Positions 45,453 through 53,163 of a stretch of DNA of 64,000 nt are shown in pieces. The DNA is from Dyadobacter koreensis. Lineage in GTDB: Bacteria; Bacteroidota; Bacteroidia; Cytophagales; Spirosomataceae. A program made the translations under genes and the position numbers. The notes beneath the pieces were generated by a model, which worked only from the letters and a program-made list of their open reading frames with translations, made no database searches and was not told the origin of the DNA. The stretch lies in assembly GCF_900108855.1 (NCBI RefSeq), contig NZ_FNXY01000002.1, forward strand, positions 310,001 to 374,000. Direction: 5' to 3'. Each line of letters begins with the position of its first letter. Positions within the stretch are counted from its first letter, which is position 1.

Positions 45453-45477
45453 TGCAATCGTTATCGGGAACGTTACC
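45453..45477 (-). promoter_or_regulatory. Putative LacI-type operator, copy C
   Basis: Plus strand: GCAATCGTT, ATCGGG, AACGTTACC. Placed between divergent kduD (127 bases downstream on the minus strand) and lacI (126 bases downstream on the plus strand), where it could control both. The block 45400-45480 is a near copy of the region before the GH28 operon. Confidence 0.72.
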
Positions 45478-45602
45478 AGAAAATGCAATTGGCAAGTTAC
45501 AAGACGAAAATTGTAGAATTAAAGGGTAATTTAGTATATTCACTGAGTGTTTAGATAATTATATTTAATCTAGGAATAAGTTGAAATAAACGAATATATT
45601 CT

Positions 45603-46640
45603 TTGGAAACAATCACAATAAAAGATATTGCCCGCGCACTGAATTTATCGACATCCACGGTTTCCCGTGCGTTGAGAAACAGCTATGAAATTAATAATGA
45701 AACTAAAAAGCTTGTATTGGAGTATGCCGAGAAAATGAATTACCGGCCCAATCCGATTGCTCTGAGTTTACGTGATAGTAAAAGCAAATCCATTGGTGTA
45801 ATTATCCCTGAAATTGCCAATAATTTTTTCTCCCAACTGATTAACGGAATTGAATCGATAGCCTATAACATGGGTTACCATGTGGTTATTTTCCAAAGTC
45901 ATGAGTCGTATGAAAGGGAGGTTGCAAATACCAATTATCTTGTTTCGAGGAAAGTGGACGGACTTTTAGTTTCGCTGTCAAGCCTTACCAGAGATCTGAC
46001 TCACTTTGAAGAATTGCTGGATAAAGGAATGCCGATCGTGTTTATTGACCGTGTTCCCAAAAATATAGATACGCATAAAATCGTGGTTGATAACTTTTTC
46101 GGAAGCTATCAGGCGACGGAACATTTGATCAAAACGGGCCGAAGAAGAATTGCACATTTAACAAGTCCGTTTTATCTTTCAATCACAATGGAAAGGCTGG
46201 CAGGGTATCGTCAGGCTCTTGAAGACAATGGAATTCCGTTTGATGAATCGTATGTTAAATATTGTCATCACGGCGGTATGATGCTGACGGAGAATGAAAC
46301 TGCAGTTCAGGAATTATTGAATTTACCCGAACCTCCGGATGCGATTTTTACAGCCAGCGACAGATTGACAACAAGTTGCATGTCTGTGTTGATTCAAAAA
46401 AATGTGAAAATTCCTGAGGAAATGGCGTTAGTCGGTTTTACGAATACCAGCGTTGCTGAATTATTCAACCCACCATTGACAACAGTTGTTCAGCCTGCAA
46501 TCGATATGGGCCATCAGGCAACGGAATTATTGATACGGCTGATCGAACATCCCAAAAAGCCGACGATTTTTGAAACGCGATCCTTACAAACTTCATTGAT
46601 TATTCGTGATTCTACGGTTGAAAAAAGTGTAAACGCCTGA
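45603..46640 (+). CDS. LacI-family regulator of the pectin/uronate genes
   Basis: Repressor-type regulator of 345 residues: N-terminal HTH and hinge (ITIKDIARALNLSTSTVSRALRNS, residues 3-26, then YRPNPIALSLRDSKS) and a sugar-binding core (SIGVIIPEIANNFFSQLINGIE, GLLVSLSSL, VVDNFFGSYQATEHLI, PDAIFTASDRLTT, TTVVQPAIDMGHQATELLI). The start must be TTG at 45603: a stop lies 19 bases upstream in frame and the HTH begins at residue 3, leaving no room for a later start. Its position beside kduD and operator copy C supports control by a uronate intermediate such as KDG or DKI; the ligand is inferred. Confidence 0.92.
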   Translation: METITIKDIARALNLSTSTVSRALRNSYEINNETKKLVLEYAEKMNYRPNPIALSLRDSKSKSIGVIIPEIANNFFSQLINGIESIAYNMGYHVVIFQSHESYEREVANTNYLVSRKVDGLLVSLSSLTRDLTHFEELLDKGMPIVFIDRVPKNIDTHKIVVDNFFGSYQATEHLIKTGRRRIAHLTSPFYLSITMERLAGYRQALEDNGIPFDESYVKYCHHGGMMLTENETAVQELLNLPEPPDAIFTASDRLTTSCMSVLIQKNVKIPEEMALVGFTNTSVAELFNPPLTTVVQPAIDMGHQATELLIRLIEHPKKPTIFETRSLQTSLIIRDSTVEKSVNA

Positions 46641-46659
46641 TGAAAAAATTGCGTAAATT

Positions 46660-47181
46660 ATGAACAGTGCTTCTTCGATTTGTCTTCCGGTGGAAAATGC
46701 TCTGTTCAATTTTCGTGTCGCTGGTGTTGCCGTCCAAAATGGGAAATTACTTCTTCACCGGACACCAACAGACAATTTCTGGAGCTTGCCAGGTGGACGG
46801 GTAGATATGTTCGAGTTTTCATCAGAAGCCCTTCTGCGAGAAATGCTTGAAGAAATCGGCAGAAAAGTCATCGTCGGCAAACTGCTTTGGGTGGTGGAAA
46901 ATTTCTTCGGATACAATAACATCAAACATCATGAGATCGGATTTTACTATCAAATGGAGATTCCGGATCTGCAAGATCAGCATGATTTTGTGGTGCAGGA
47001 AGATGACACCCAATTATTGTTTCATTGGGAAGATGTAGAAAATATCGATTCAGGAAGTATTTATCCTGAATTTATTACAGCAGATTTATTGCTTAATACA
47101 TCTTCGATACGGCATATCACACTGGATTTTAAGAACCTGAATGATAGTCAGGTAAAAATGACCAATATAGGCGGTTCCTAA
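46660..47181 (+). CDS. NUDIX hydrolase
   Basis: NUDIX hydrolase of 173 residues with the Nudix box GGRVDMFEFSSEALLREMLEEIG near residues 47-69 (Gx5Ex7REUxEE). Substrates of this kind are nucleoside diphosphate derivatives; none can be chosen. It starts 19 bases after the LacI gene, so it may be cotranscribed with it. The last residues GGS and the TAA stop are formed by a copy of the hairpin repeat (GGTTCC, TAA, GGAGCC), so the repeat has set the C-terminus. Confidence 0.88.
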   Translation: MNSASSICLPVENALFNFRVAGVAVQNGKLLLHRTPTDNFWSLPGGRVDMFEFSSEALLREMLEEIGRKVIVGKLLWVVENFFGYNNIKHHEIGFYYQMEIPDLQDQHDFVVQEDDTQLLFHWEDVENIDSGSIYPEFITADLLLNTSSIRHITLDFKNLNDSQVKMTNIGGS

Positions 47182-47420
47182 GGAGCCACGTATTTCCTGG
47201 CTCAGTCAATTTTTATAAAAGGGAGTTCTACCGGGCTATGCTCAGGATGTCTAGATCGTTAAAGATTCTGCAATTGATGTGTATCTGTATTTCAAAAGTA
47301 TATATCGGAGAGAACCAATATCGACACGAAATTTCCATTGTATCCATCTCCTTTGGAGCGCCCTATTTCCAGCCAAAATCTCTGATCTCTGAAATTGTAA
47401 CTCCGTAGGAGTTTCCTAAT
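47173..47420 (+). repeat. Hairpin repeat units in the NUDIX-redoxin gap
   Basis: The 392-base gap after the NUDIX gene holds at least three units of the dispersed family: 47173-47187 (GGTTCC, loop taa, GGAGCC), 47346-47372 (CTCC, loop ttt, GGAG, tail CCCTATTTCCAG) and 47399-47420 (AACTCC, loop gta, GGAGTT, tail tCCTAATC). The last is nearly the reverse complement of 24532-24551. Nothing else is coded here before the promoter at about 47505. Confidence 0.72.
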
Positions 47421-47504
47421 CTTCAATTCTAAATCTATCAGGTAAGCAAACCTACCTGATCTTTCTATTAAAAATATTATTTGTTAATTAATACTCTATA
47501 AATA

Positions 47505-47535
47505 TTGTAGATTAAATAGATTAATAATACCTTTG
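47505..47535 (+). promoter_or_regulatory. Bacteroidota-type promoter of the redoxin gene
   Basis: TTG at 47505-47507 and TACCTTTG at 47528-47535, 20 bases apart, match the Bacteroidota consensus of a -33 TTG and a -7 TAnnTTTG. The element ends 38 bases before the ATG of the next gene. Confidence 0.65.
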
Positions 47536-47573
47536 TAATAGAAACTCGAATAAACAACACAACCCTAGCGATT

Positions 47574-48191
47574 ATGTATTACGAATTCGAAGATGAAATG
47601 GGGAATATCTCAACTATTCAGCTAAAAGAGCGGGAACAAGATGAGCTTGCGGCAGAACTTGCTGTAGGCGATTTCGCACCTTTGTTTTATTTGCGATCGG
47701 AAGATGGCGTACAGACTACATCTGTTTCAGGATTTTCTGTTGCAAATGATTCCAGGTCACTGATTGATTTGTTGTCATACAAACCGCTCGTATTGAGTTT
47801 CTATTGTCCATGCTGGGGAAGTTATGCGCCTAAACACCTCGCTGCTCTGCAAGAACTAGCGCCGAAAATCGAAGCTTTTGGTGGACAGCTTTTGGTTTTG
47901 ACAAACGAATCTCCAAAACAGATTGAGCGTATTTCCAAGAAATTGAAACTTGATTTCACCATTATCCATGATAAGGATTTTAATGTTGCGCGTTCCTACG
48001 GCGTGTATTCTGAAACTTCACCAATCTGGGACCGTATCGCCGGGATTTCAGAAGAGGTCTTTACTCCGTCTATTTTCGTAATTGGTAAGGATCGGAAAAT
48101 CGCCTATACTTTTGTAGATGAAAATTTTGATGGCTCGCCAAACCATAAGGAATTGCTGAAATCGGTTTACGATAAAAAAGGTAACAAATAA
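47574..48191 (+). CDS. Thioredoxin-fold peroxiredoxin-like protein
   Basis: Protein of 205 residues with an AhpC/TSA-like redoxin domain: LVLSFYCPCWGSYAPKHLAALQ carries a CPC pair near residue 80 (peroxiredoxins have a single Cys in PxxxTxxC), then GGQLLVLTNES, FTIIHDKDFNVARSYGVY and TPSIFVIGKDRKIAYTFVD. The cysteine site is unusual, so a peroxidase role is not assured. No signal peptide. A classic Bacteroidota promoter stands upstream, and a 115-base gap separates it from the aminotransferase. Confidence 0.78.
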   Translation: MYYEFEDEMGNISTIQLKEREQDELAAELAVGDFAPLFYLRSEDGVQTTSVSGFSVANDSRSLIDLLSYKPLVLSFYCPCWGSYAPKHLAALQELAPKIEAFGGQLLVLTNESPKQIERISKKLKLDFTIIHDKDFNVARSYGVYSETSPIWDRIAGISEEVFTPSIFVIGKDRKIAYTFVDENFDGSPNHKELLKSVYDKKGNK

Positions 48192-48306
48192 AAATCCACA
48201 AAATTTATAGAATGCCACGCCGGCAGTCAGGCTGTTTCAATTATATTTGAATCAGTCCGGTTGCCGGTGTATTGTTTCCTAATCAGCCACTTCTGTTATT
48301 ATTTAT

Positions 48307-49470
48307 ATGCCTTCTGCCACATCTGCATTTCAATCCAAACTGCCCAAAGTTGGTACCACTATTTTTACACACATGTCCAAACTTGCCGAAGATTATAAGG
48401 CGATAAATCTGGCACAGGGATTTCCGGAATTCGATTGTTCGCCGGACTTGCAAAAGCTGGTAGATAAATATATAAAACAAGGAAAAAATCAGTATGCGCC
48501 AATGGCCGGCGTATTGGCGTTACGGGAAGCCATTGCTCAGAAAGTTTTTGAAGCAACTTCCACAGAATATCATCCGGTTAATGAAATAACCATCACCAGC
48601 GGCGCAACGGAAGCGCTTTACGTTGCGATTTCAACAGTTGTAAATCGAGGTGATGAGGTAATCATTTTCGAACCGGCATATGATAGTTATGTTCCCGCTA
48701 TTGAAATGAATGGCGGACTTCCCGTTTTTGTTACGCTGGATCCGCAGTATGAATACATTGATTGGGAGATCGTCAATTCGAAAGTTACGGAGAAGACAAA
48801 AGCCATAATCATCAACACGCCGCATAATCCCACCGGAAAAGTCTGGACTGCAACGGATCTGAAACAGTTGGATCTGCTGGTTGAAAAACATGATCTTTTT
48901 GTGATCAGTGATGAGGTATATGAACATATTATTTTTGACGGATTGCAGCATATCTCCGCTGCTTCGATTCCGTCGCTTGCTGCCAGAACATTTCTTTGTG
49001 GATCGTTTGGGAAAACCTTTCATACCACAGGCTGGAAAGTTGGGTATTGTCTGTCGCCCAAAGAATTTACAGCCGAATTCCGAAAAATTCACCAGTATAT
49101 GGTTTTCAGCGTGATCACGCCTTTTCAGTTTGCGATTGCAGAATTCCTGAAAGAACCTGAACATTATCTGAGTCTTTCTTCGTTCTACGAAACAAAACGG
49201 AATATTTTTAACAACGCAATTAAAGATACAGGATTAACGCTGAAACCTTCCGAGGGAAGCTTTTTCCAGAATGTGTGTTATGAAAATTTGTCGGACGAGC
49301 ACGATTTAGCTCTGGCAGAAAGGCTTACCAAAGAAGCAGGCGTGGCGTCAATTCCTATCTCATCGTTCTACGATCAGCCGAGCGATTTCAGGGTTTTGCG
49401 TTTTTGTTTTGCAAAAAATAATGATACACTTTTGAGAGCCGGGGAGCTTTTGAATAAGGTTATTTGGTAA
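48307..49470 (+). CDS. Class I/II PLP aminotransferase (methionine aminotransferase-like)
   Basis: Aspartate aminotransferase-fold enzyme of 387 residues, PLP lysine in CGSFGKTFHTTGWKVGY (near residue 236). Other marks: AINLAQGFPEFDCSPDL, YAPMAGVLALREAIA, SGATEALYVAIS, INTPHNPTGKVW and VISDEVYEHIIFDG. The sequence is close in style to the YbdL/methionine transaminase group, which acts on methionine and aromatic amino acids and takes part in methionine recycling. Kynurenine aminotransferase-like activity is the alternative. Confidence 0.88.
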   Translation: MPSATSAFQSKLPKVGTTIFTHMSKLAEDYKAINLAQGFPEFDCSPDLQKLVDKYIKQGKNQYAPMAGVLALREAIAQKVFEATSTEYHPVNEITITSGATEALYVAISTVVNRGDEVIIFEPAYDSYVPAIEMNGGLPVFVTLDPQYEYIDWEIVNSKVTEKTKAIIINTPHNPTGKVWTATDLKQLDLLVEKHDLFVISDEVYEHIIFDGLQHISAASIPSLAARTFLCGSFGKTFHTTGWKVGYCLSPKEFTAEFRKIHQYMVFSVITPFQFAIAEFLKEPEHYLSLSSFYETKRNIFNNAIKDTGLTLKPSEGSFFQNVCYENLSDEHDLALAERLTKEAGVASIPISSFYDQPSDFRVLRFCFAKNNDTLLRAGELLNKVIW

Positions 49471-49505
49471 TTTAAGGTTACACAGAGAAACACAGAGTTA
49501 AAAAG

Positions 49506-49547
49506 AGGTACATAGAGATTTATGATTTAATCTCTGTGCACCTTTTT
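49506..49547. terminator. Hairpin terminator between convergent genes
   Basis: The arms 49506-49520 (AGGT...AGAGATT) and 49529-49543 (AATCTCT...ACCT) pair with two wobble positions and are followed by TTTTT. Just upstream (49475-49498) is a short direct repeat, ACACAGAGAAACACAGAG, related in sequence to the arm. Confidence 0.7.
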
Positions 49548-49571
49548 CGAATCCTGTATAACCTAAACAAA

Positions 49572-50807
49572 TTACTTTTTAAATAACATCGCCTTGATCG
49601 GTTGGATCCGGGTGATGATTAATGTTGGGATCAGCAGAATTAGTGCGGAAACAACAATTGTGATAATGTTTATCAACAAAAATGTCGCCCAGTCGAAAAT
49701 GATCGGAACGGTGTCCATGTTATAGTTAACAGGATCAAGCTTAATGATTTTGAATTGGTGTTGTACCCAGCAGAAAGCCAGGCCGGCAATATTTCCGATC
49801 AATAATCCCTGACGTACCATATACAAGCCAACTCTGAAAAATACCATCCGTATCTGTTTGTTCGGACTTCCCAGCGTTTTCAGTAAGCCAATCAGCGGTG
49901 TCCTTTCCATGATCATAACCAATAAGATTGAGATCATATTAAAGCAGGCGACGAAGAGGATCAGGGTTAAAAAAACGGCAGTATTTCTATCTAGTAAAAC
50001 CAGCCAGTCGAACAATTGCCGAAATACATCGGTAACTTTTTGAAGATAAACGGCGGGCGGCAGAATCTTTTTTAAATGTAAGGATACATTATCAAGCTGC
50101 TGAAAATCTTTGAGATAAACCTCATAAGTACCAATCGAATCAGGTCCCCAGCCATTCAGACGTTGCACAAGAGCAAGATCACCAATGATCAGCCGATCAT
50201 CAAATTCTTCCATCTGAGTATCATATATCCCGGAAATTGTCAGTTTCCTGGGTCTTGGCGGATCTTGTAAAGAATACATAATTACATCATCGCCAGGTTT
50301 TAATTTCAGCTGGGAAGCAATTTTTCGGCTGATCAGAATTTCAGAAGAATAACCATATTTCAAAGAAGATGAATCCGTTTTGCCAATCAGCCGGCCTTCA
50401 ACCAATGTATTTTTGAATAAATCCCAGTCATAATCTTTTCCAACGCCTTTCAATAAAACACCTTTTATTTCGTCAGATGTTTTTAAAATACCTGATTTAT
50501 GAGCCACAGCCTGCCAGTGGCTTATTTCCGGCATTTTTTTTAACTCATCAGAAACCGGATTTTGAATATTCATCGCGCCTTCTTCGTAAGTATTTCCCAG
50601 CGCGAAAGCGGTGATGTTAATATGGGCGCCAAAGAGAAATACTTTTTTCTGAATTGTTTCCTTGAAACCAATCAAGACGGCGAATGACACAATTCCGACC
50701 GCCACGCCAATAGCAATACTGGCCACGCCAATACGGGAAACCGTTGCTGAAAAGGAGCCGGCTTCGTTATTCCGGATACGTTTGGCGACAAATGAGGGAA
50801 AACGCAA
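49572..50807 (-). CDS. LolC/LolE-type ABC transporter permease (FtsX family)
   Basis: Inner-membrane permease of 411 residues. The four-helix FtsX/MacB arrangement is visible: one helix near residues 30-55 (GVASIAIGVAVGIVSFAVLIGF), a large periplasmic domain, then three helices (LDRNTAVFLTLILFVACFNMISILLVMIM, LYMVRQGLLIGNIAGLAFCW, LINIITIVVSALILLIPTLI). It resembles LolC/E, which extract lipoproteins for the outer membrane with the ATPase LolD; no ATPase is nearby. The start is TTG at 50807: no ATG lies near and the opening FVAKRIRNNEAGSFSATV matches the family start. Confidence 0.88.
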   Translation of the reverse strand: MRFPSFVAKRIRNNEAGSFSATVSRIGVASIAIGVAVGIVSFAVLIGFKETIQKKVFLFGAHINITAFALGNTYEEGAMNIQNPVSDELKKMPEISHWQAVAHKSGILKTSDEIKGVLLKGVGKDYDWDLFKNTLVEGRLIGKTDSSSLKYGYSSEILISRKIASQLKLKPGDDVIMYSLQDPPRPRKLTISGIYDTQMEEFDDRLIIGDLALVQRLNGWGPDSIGTYEVYLKDFQQLDNVSLHLKKILPPAVYLQKVTDVFRQLFDWLVLLDRNTAVFLTLILFVACFNMISILLVMIMERTPLIGLLKTLGSPNKQIRMVFFRVGLYMVRQGLLIGNIAGLAFCWVQHQFKIIKLDPVNYNMDTVPIIFDWATFLLINIITIVVSALILLIPTLIITRIQPIKAMLFKK

Positions 50808-51027
50808 AGAAATTGAATGGTTAAATTTTACTATTATTTTGACAAAAGTAGCGAAAAACTTGACCGTGACGAAAGCGGCTTTCCAAGTGCAGTGATTTTA
50901 AACCGATATCATCGAAAGGAAAATTGAAAATATTCAATTCTTCTCCTCATTTTTTTGTTAAGTTGCCAGGTAGTTAGTGATTTTGCATCAGGGAGATTAC
51001 GTGTACTAAAAACCAGATTTTTAAAAT

Positions 51028-53061
51028 ATGTCATTTATAAAAGTAGCTTCCGGAGTAGTTAACCAAACGCCAATGGCTTGGGAATCTAACACCAAACATA
51101 TTTTGCAGGCGATTGAAGAAGCAAAAAAACAGGACGTCAGCTTGCTGTGCCTGCCGGAACTTTGTGTTTCCGGATATGGCTGTGAGGATTATTTTTTTGC
51201 TCAGGATCTTGTAGATCAGGCAGAAAAGTGCCTTCATGAAATAGTTCAGGCGACTGCGGGGATTATTGTTGCCGTGGGTATGCCGGTTCGTCATAATAAT
51301 AGTTTGTATAACGCAGCCTGTCTTATTGCAAACAAACAAATTATTGGCTTTTACTGTAAGCAAAATCTTGCCAACAACGGCATTCACTACGAAGCCAGAT
51401 GGTTTCGTCCGTGGCCTGTAGGCTTGGTTGAAAGTATCGAAATTGATCAAATGTTGTATCCAATCGGAGATATTATTTTTGATTTATCAGGTGTAAGAAT
51501 TGGTTTTGAAATTTGTGAGGATGCCTGGGTTTCGAATCGTCCGGGGCGCAGGCATTATGAACGTGGGGTAGATGTTATCCTTAATCCGAGCGCGAGTCAT
51601 TTCGCTTTTCATAAATTTTTAACGAGAGAAAGACTGGTTCTGGATGGTTCAAGATCGTTTGGTTGCAGTTACATTTATACCAATTTATTGGGAAATGAAG
51701 CAGGCAGGGCTATTTACGATGGCGATGCGATGATCGCTTCCAACGGTGAAATGCTGGTGACGAGCGATCGTTTCAGTTATGAAGATTATTTGATAATTAC
51801 CGCGGTTATCGATACGGAAAACACGCGGCTGAATCAGCTTCAAAATAAAATATCTTCTGGAAACAAAGATAAAACCTGGCGTATAGGAGCTCGATTCGAT
51901 TTTCCGGATATTAACCCTGTCCCGCAGCAGGTAGCTGAATTGGAGGCATTTGAAAAAGGCGGCGCTCTAAAAGAAGAGGAATTTGCAAGGGCTGTTTCAC
52001 TCGGCCTTTTTGACTATTTGAGAAAAAGCCGCTCAAACGGCTTTACGATTTCATTATCGGGTGGCGCAGATTCCTGCGCCTGCACAGCACTTTGTGGTCT
52101 GATGATCAGGCTGGCTGACGAGAGTATCGGATTGGAGCGTTTTAAGGAAAAACTTTCCTTTATAAAAGGAATACAATTAGCAAAAACAGAAGAAGATGTT
52201 GCTTTGGCTTTGATCCATAATATTTACCAGGGAACCGAAAACAGCTCCGAAGATACGCTGGAATCTGCACGTTCGCTGGCTTTATCGATCGGTTCTACGT
52301 TTTATAATATTAATATTAATGGTCTGGTCGAAACGTACAAAGTTTTGATTGAAGATCAGATTGGCAGGAAATTATCGTGGGATACTGATGACATTGCCTT
52401 GCAAAATATTCAGGCACGGGTTCGCGCTCCGGGTGTCTGGCTGTTGACAAACCTTTCCAATCATTTGCTTCTGGCGACTTCCAACCGCTCGGAGGTAGCT
52501 GTGGGTTATGCGACCATGGATGGTGATACATCCGGAAGTATCAGTCCTCTGGCGGGAATTGATAAACATTATTTGCGACAATGGCTTCGCTGGCTGGAAA
52601 CAGTTGGCTGTGAGGTAAAAGGAAAACATATCCGGATTGAAGGCCTGAAAAAGGTTAACTCTTTGCAGCCAACCGCAGAACTTCGTCCGCTTGCATTGAA
52701 CCAGACAGACGAAGCGGATCTTATGCCTTATGATTTCCTTGATGCGCTGGAAAAAGTAGCCATTCGGGATAAAAAATCTCCGGTAGAATGTTTTAAAAAT
52801 ATGATTGTCCGGTATAAAGAGGTTTACTCGGATGTTCAGATTCTTGGCTGGACAGAAAGATTTTTCAAACTTTGGAGTCGTAATCAATGGAAAAGAGAGC
52901 GTTACGCGCCATCTTTCCATCTGGATGATCTTAATCTTGATCCTCGTTCTTGGTGCCGCTTCCCGATTCTCTCCGGTGGATTTGAAAAAGAGTTGGAAGA
53001 GTTGAAGGAATATGCGGGCGGAAGTATGGGAAGAAATAGTCGTGGAAGAATTGGTTTTTAA
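51028..53061 (+). CDS. nadE: Glutamine-dependent NAD+ synthetase
   Basis: Last step of NAD synthesis: amidates deamido-NAD with ammonia from glutamine. The 677-residue chain joins an N-terminal nitrilase-type glutaminase domain (catalytic Glu44 in CLPELCVSG, Lys111 in FYCKQNL, Cys163 in FEICEDAW) to a C-terminal synthetase domain with the ATP pyrophosphatase loop SLSGGADSCACTAL (near residue 345) and RSEVAVGYATMDGD. Length and order match the long eukaryotic/mycobacterial-like NadE. The gene is alone and ends at a strong terminator. Confidence 0.96.
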   Translation: MSFIKVASGVVNQTPMAWESNTKHILQAIEEAKKQDVSLLCLPELCVSGYGCEDYFFAQDLVDQAEKCLHEIVQATAGIIVAVGMPVRHNNSLYNAACLIANKQIIGFYCKQNLANNGIHYEARWFRPWPVGLVESIEIDQMLYPIGDIIFDLSGVRIGFEICEDAWVSNRPGRRHYERGVDVILNPSASHFAFHKFLTRERLVLDGSRSFGCSYIYTNLLGNEAGRAIYDGDAMIASNGEMLVTSDRFSYEDYLIITAVIDTENTRLNQLQNKISSGNKDKTWRIGARFDFPDINPVPQQVAELEAFEKGGALKEEEFARAVSLGLFDYLRKSRSNGFTISLSGGADSCACTALCGLMIRLADESIGLERFKEKLSFIKGIQLAKTEEDVALALIHNIYQGTENSSEDTLESARSLALSIGSTFYNININGLVETYKVLIEDQIGRKLSWDTDDIALQNIQARVRAPGVWLLTNLSNHLLLATSNRSEVAVGYATMDGDTSGSISPLAGIDKHYLRQWLRWLETVGCEVKGKHIRIEGLKKVNSLQPTAELRPLALNQTDEADLMPYDFLDALEKVAIRDKKSPVECFKNMIVRYKEVYSDVQILGWTERFFKLWSRNQWKRERYAPSFHLDDLNLDPRSWCRFPILSGGFEKELEELKEYAGGSMGRNSRGRIGF

Positions 53062-53094
53062 CTGATTTTTTTAACAAAGAGGGTAAGTCGAAAT

Positions 53095-53138
53095 GCAAAG
53101 AGCGCAAAGGAGTTAACTTTTGCGCTCTTTGCGTTTTT
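53095..53138 (+). terminator. Intrinsic terminator after nadE
   Basis: GCAAAGAGCGCAAA (53095-53108) pairs perfectly with TTTGCGCTCTTTGC (53119-53132), followed by GTTTTTAT. The site lies 33 bases after the nadE stop. Confidence 0.9.
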
Positions 53139-53163
53139 ATTTCTGCTTTGTGTGAAATCAGAT

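Noticed and set aside
49475..49498. Short direct repeat before the terminator as a CRISPR-like or attachment site
   Set aside because: Only two copies of about 9 bases, no spacers, no integrase gene near.
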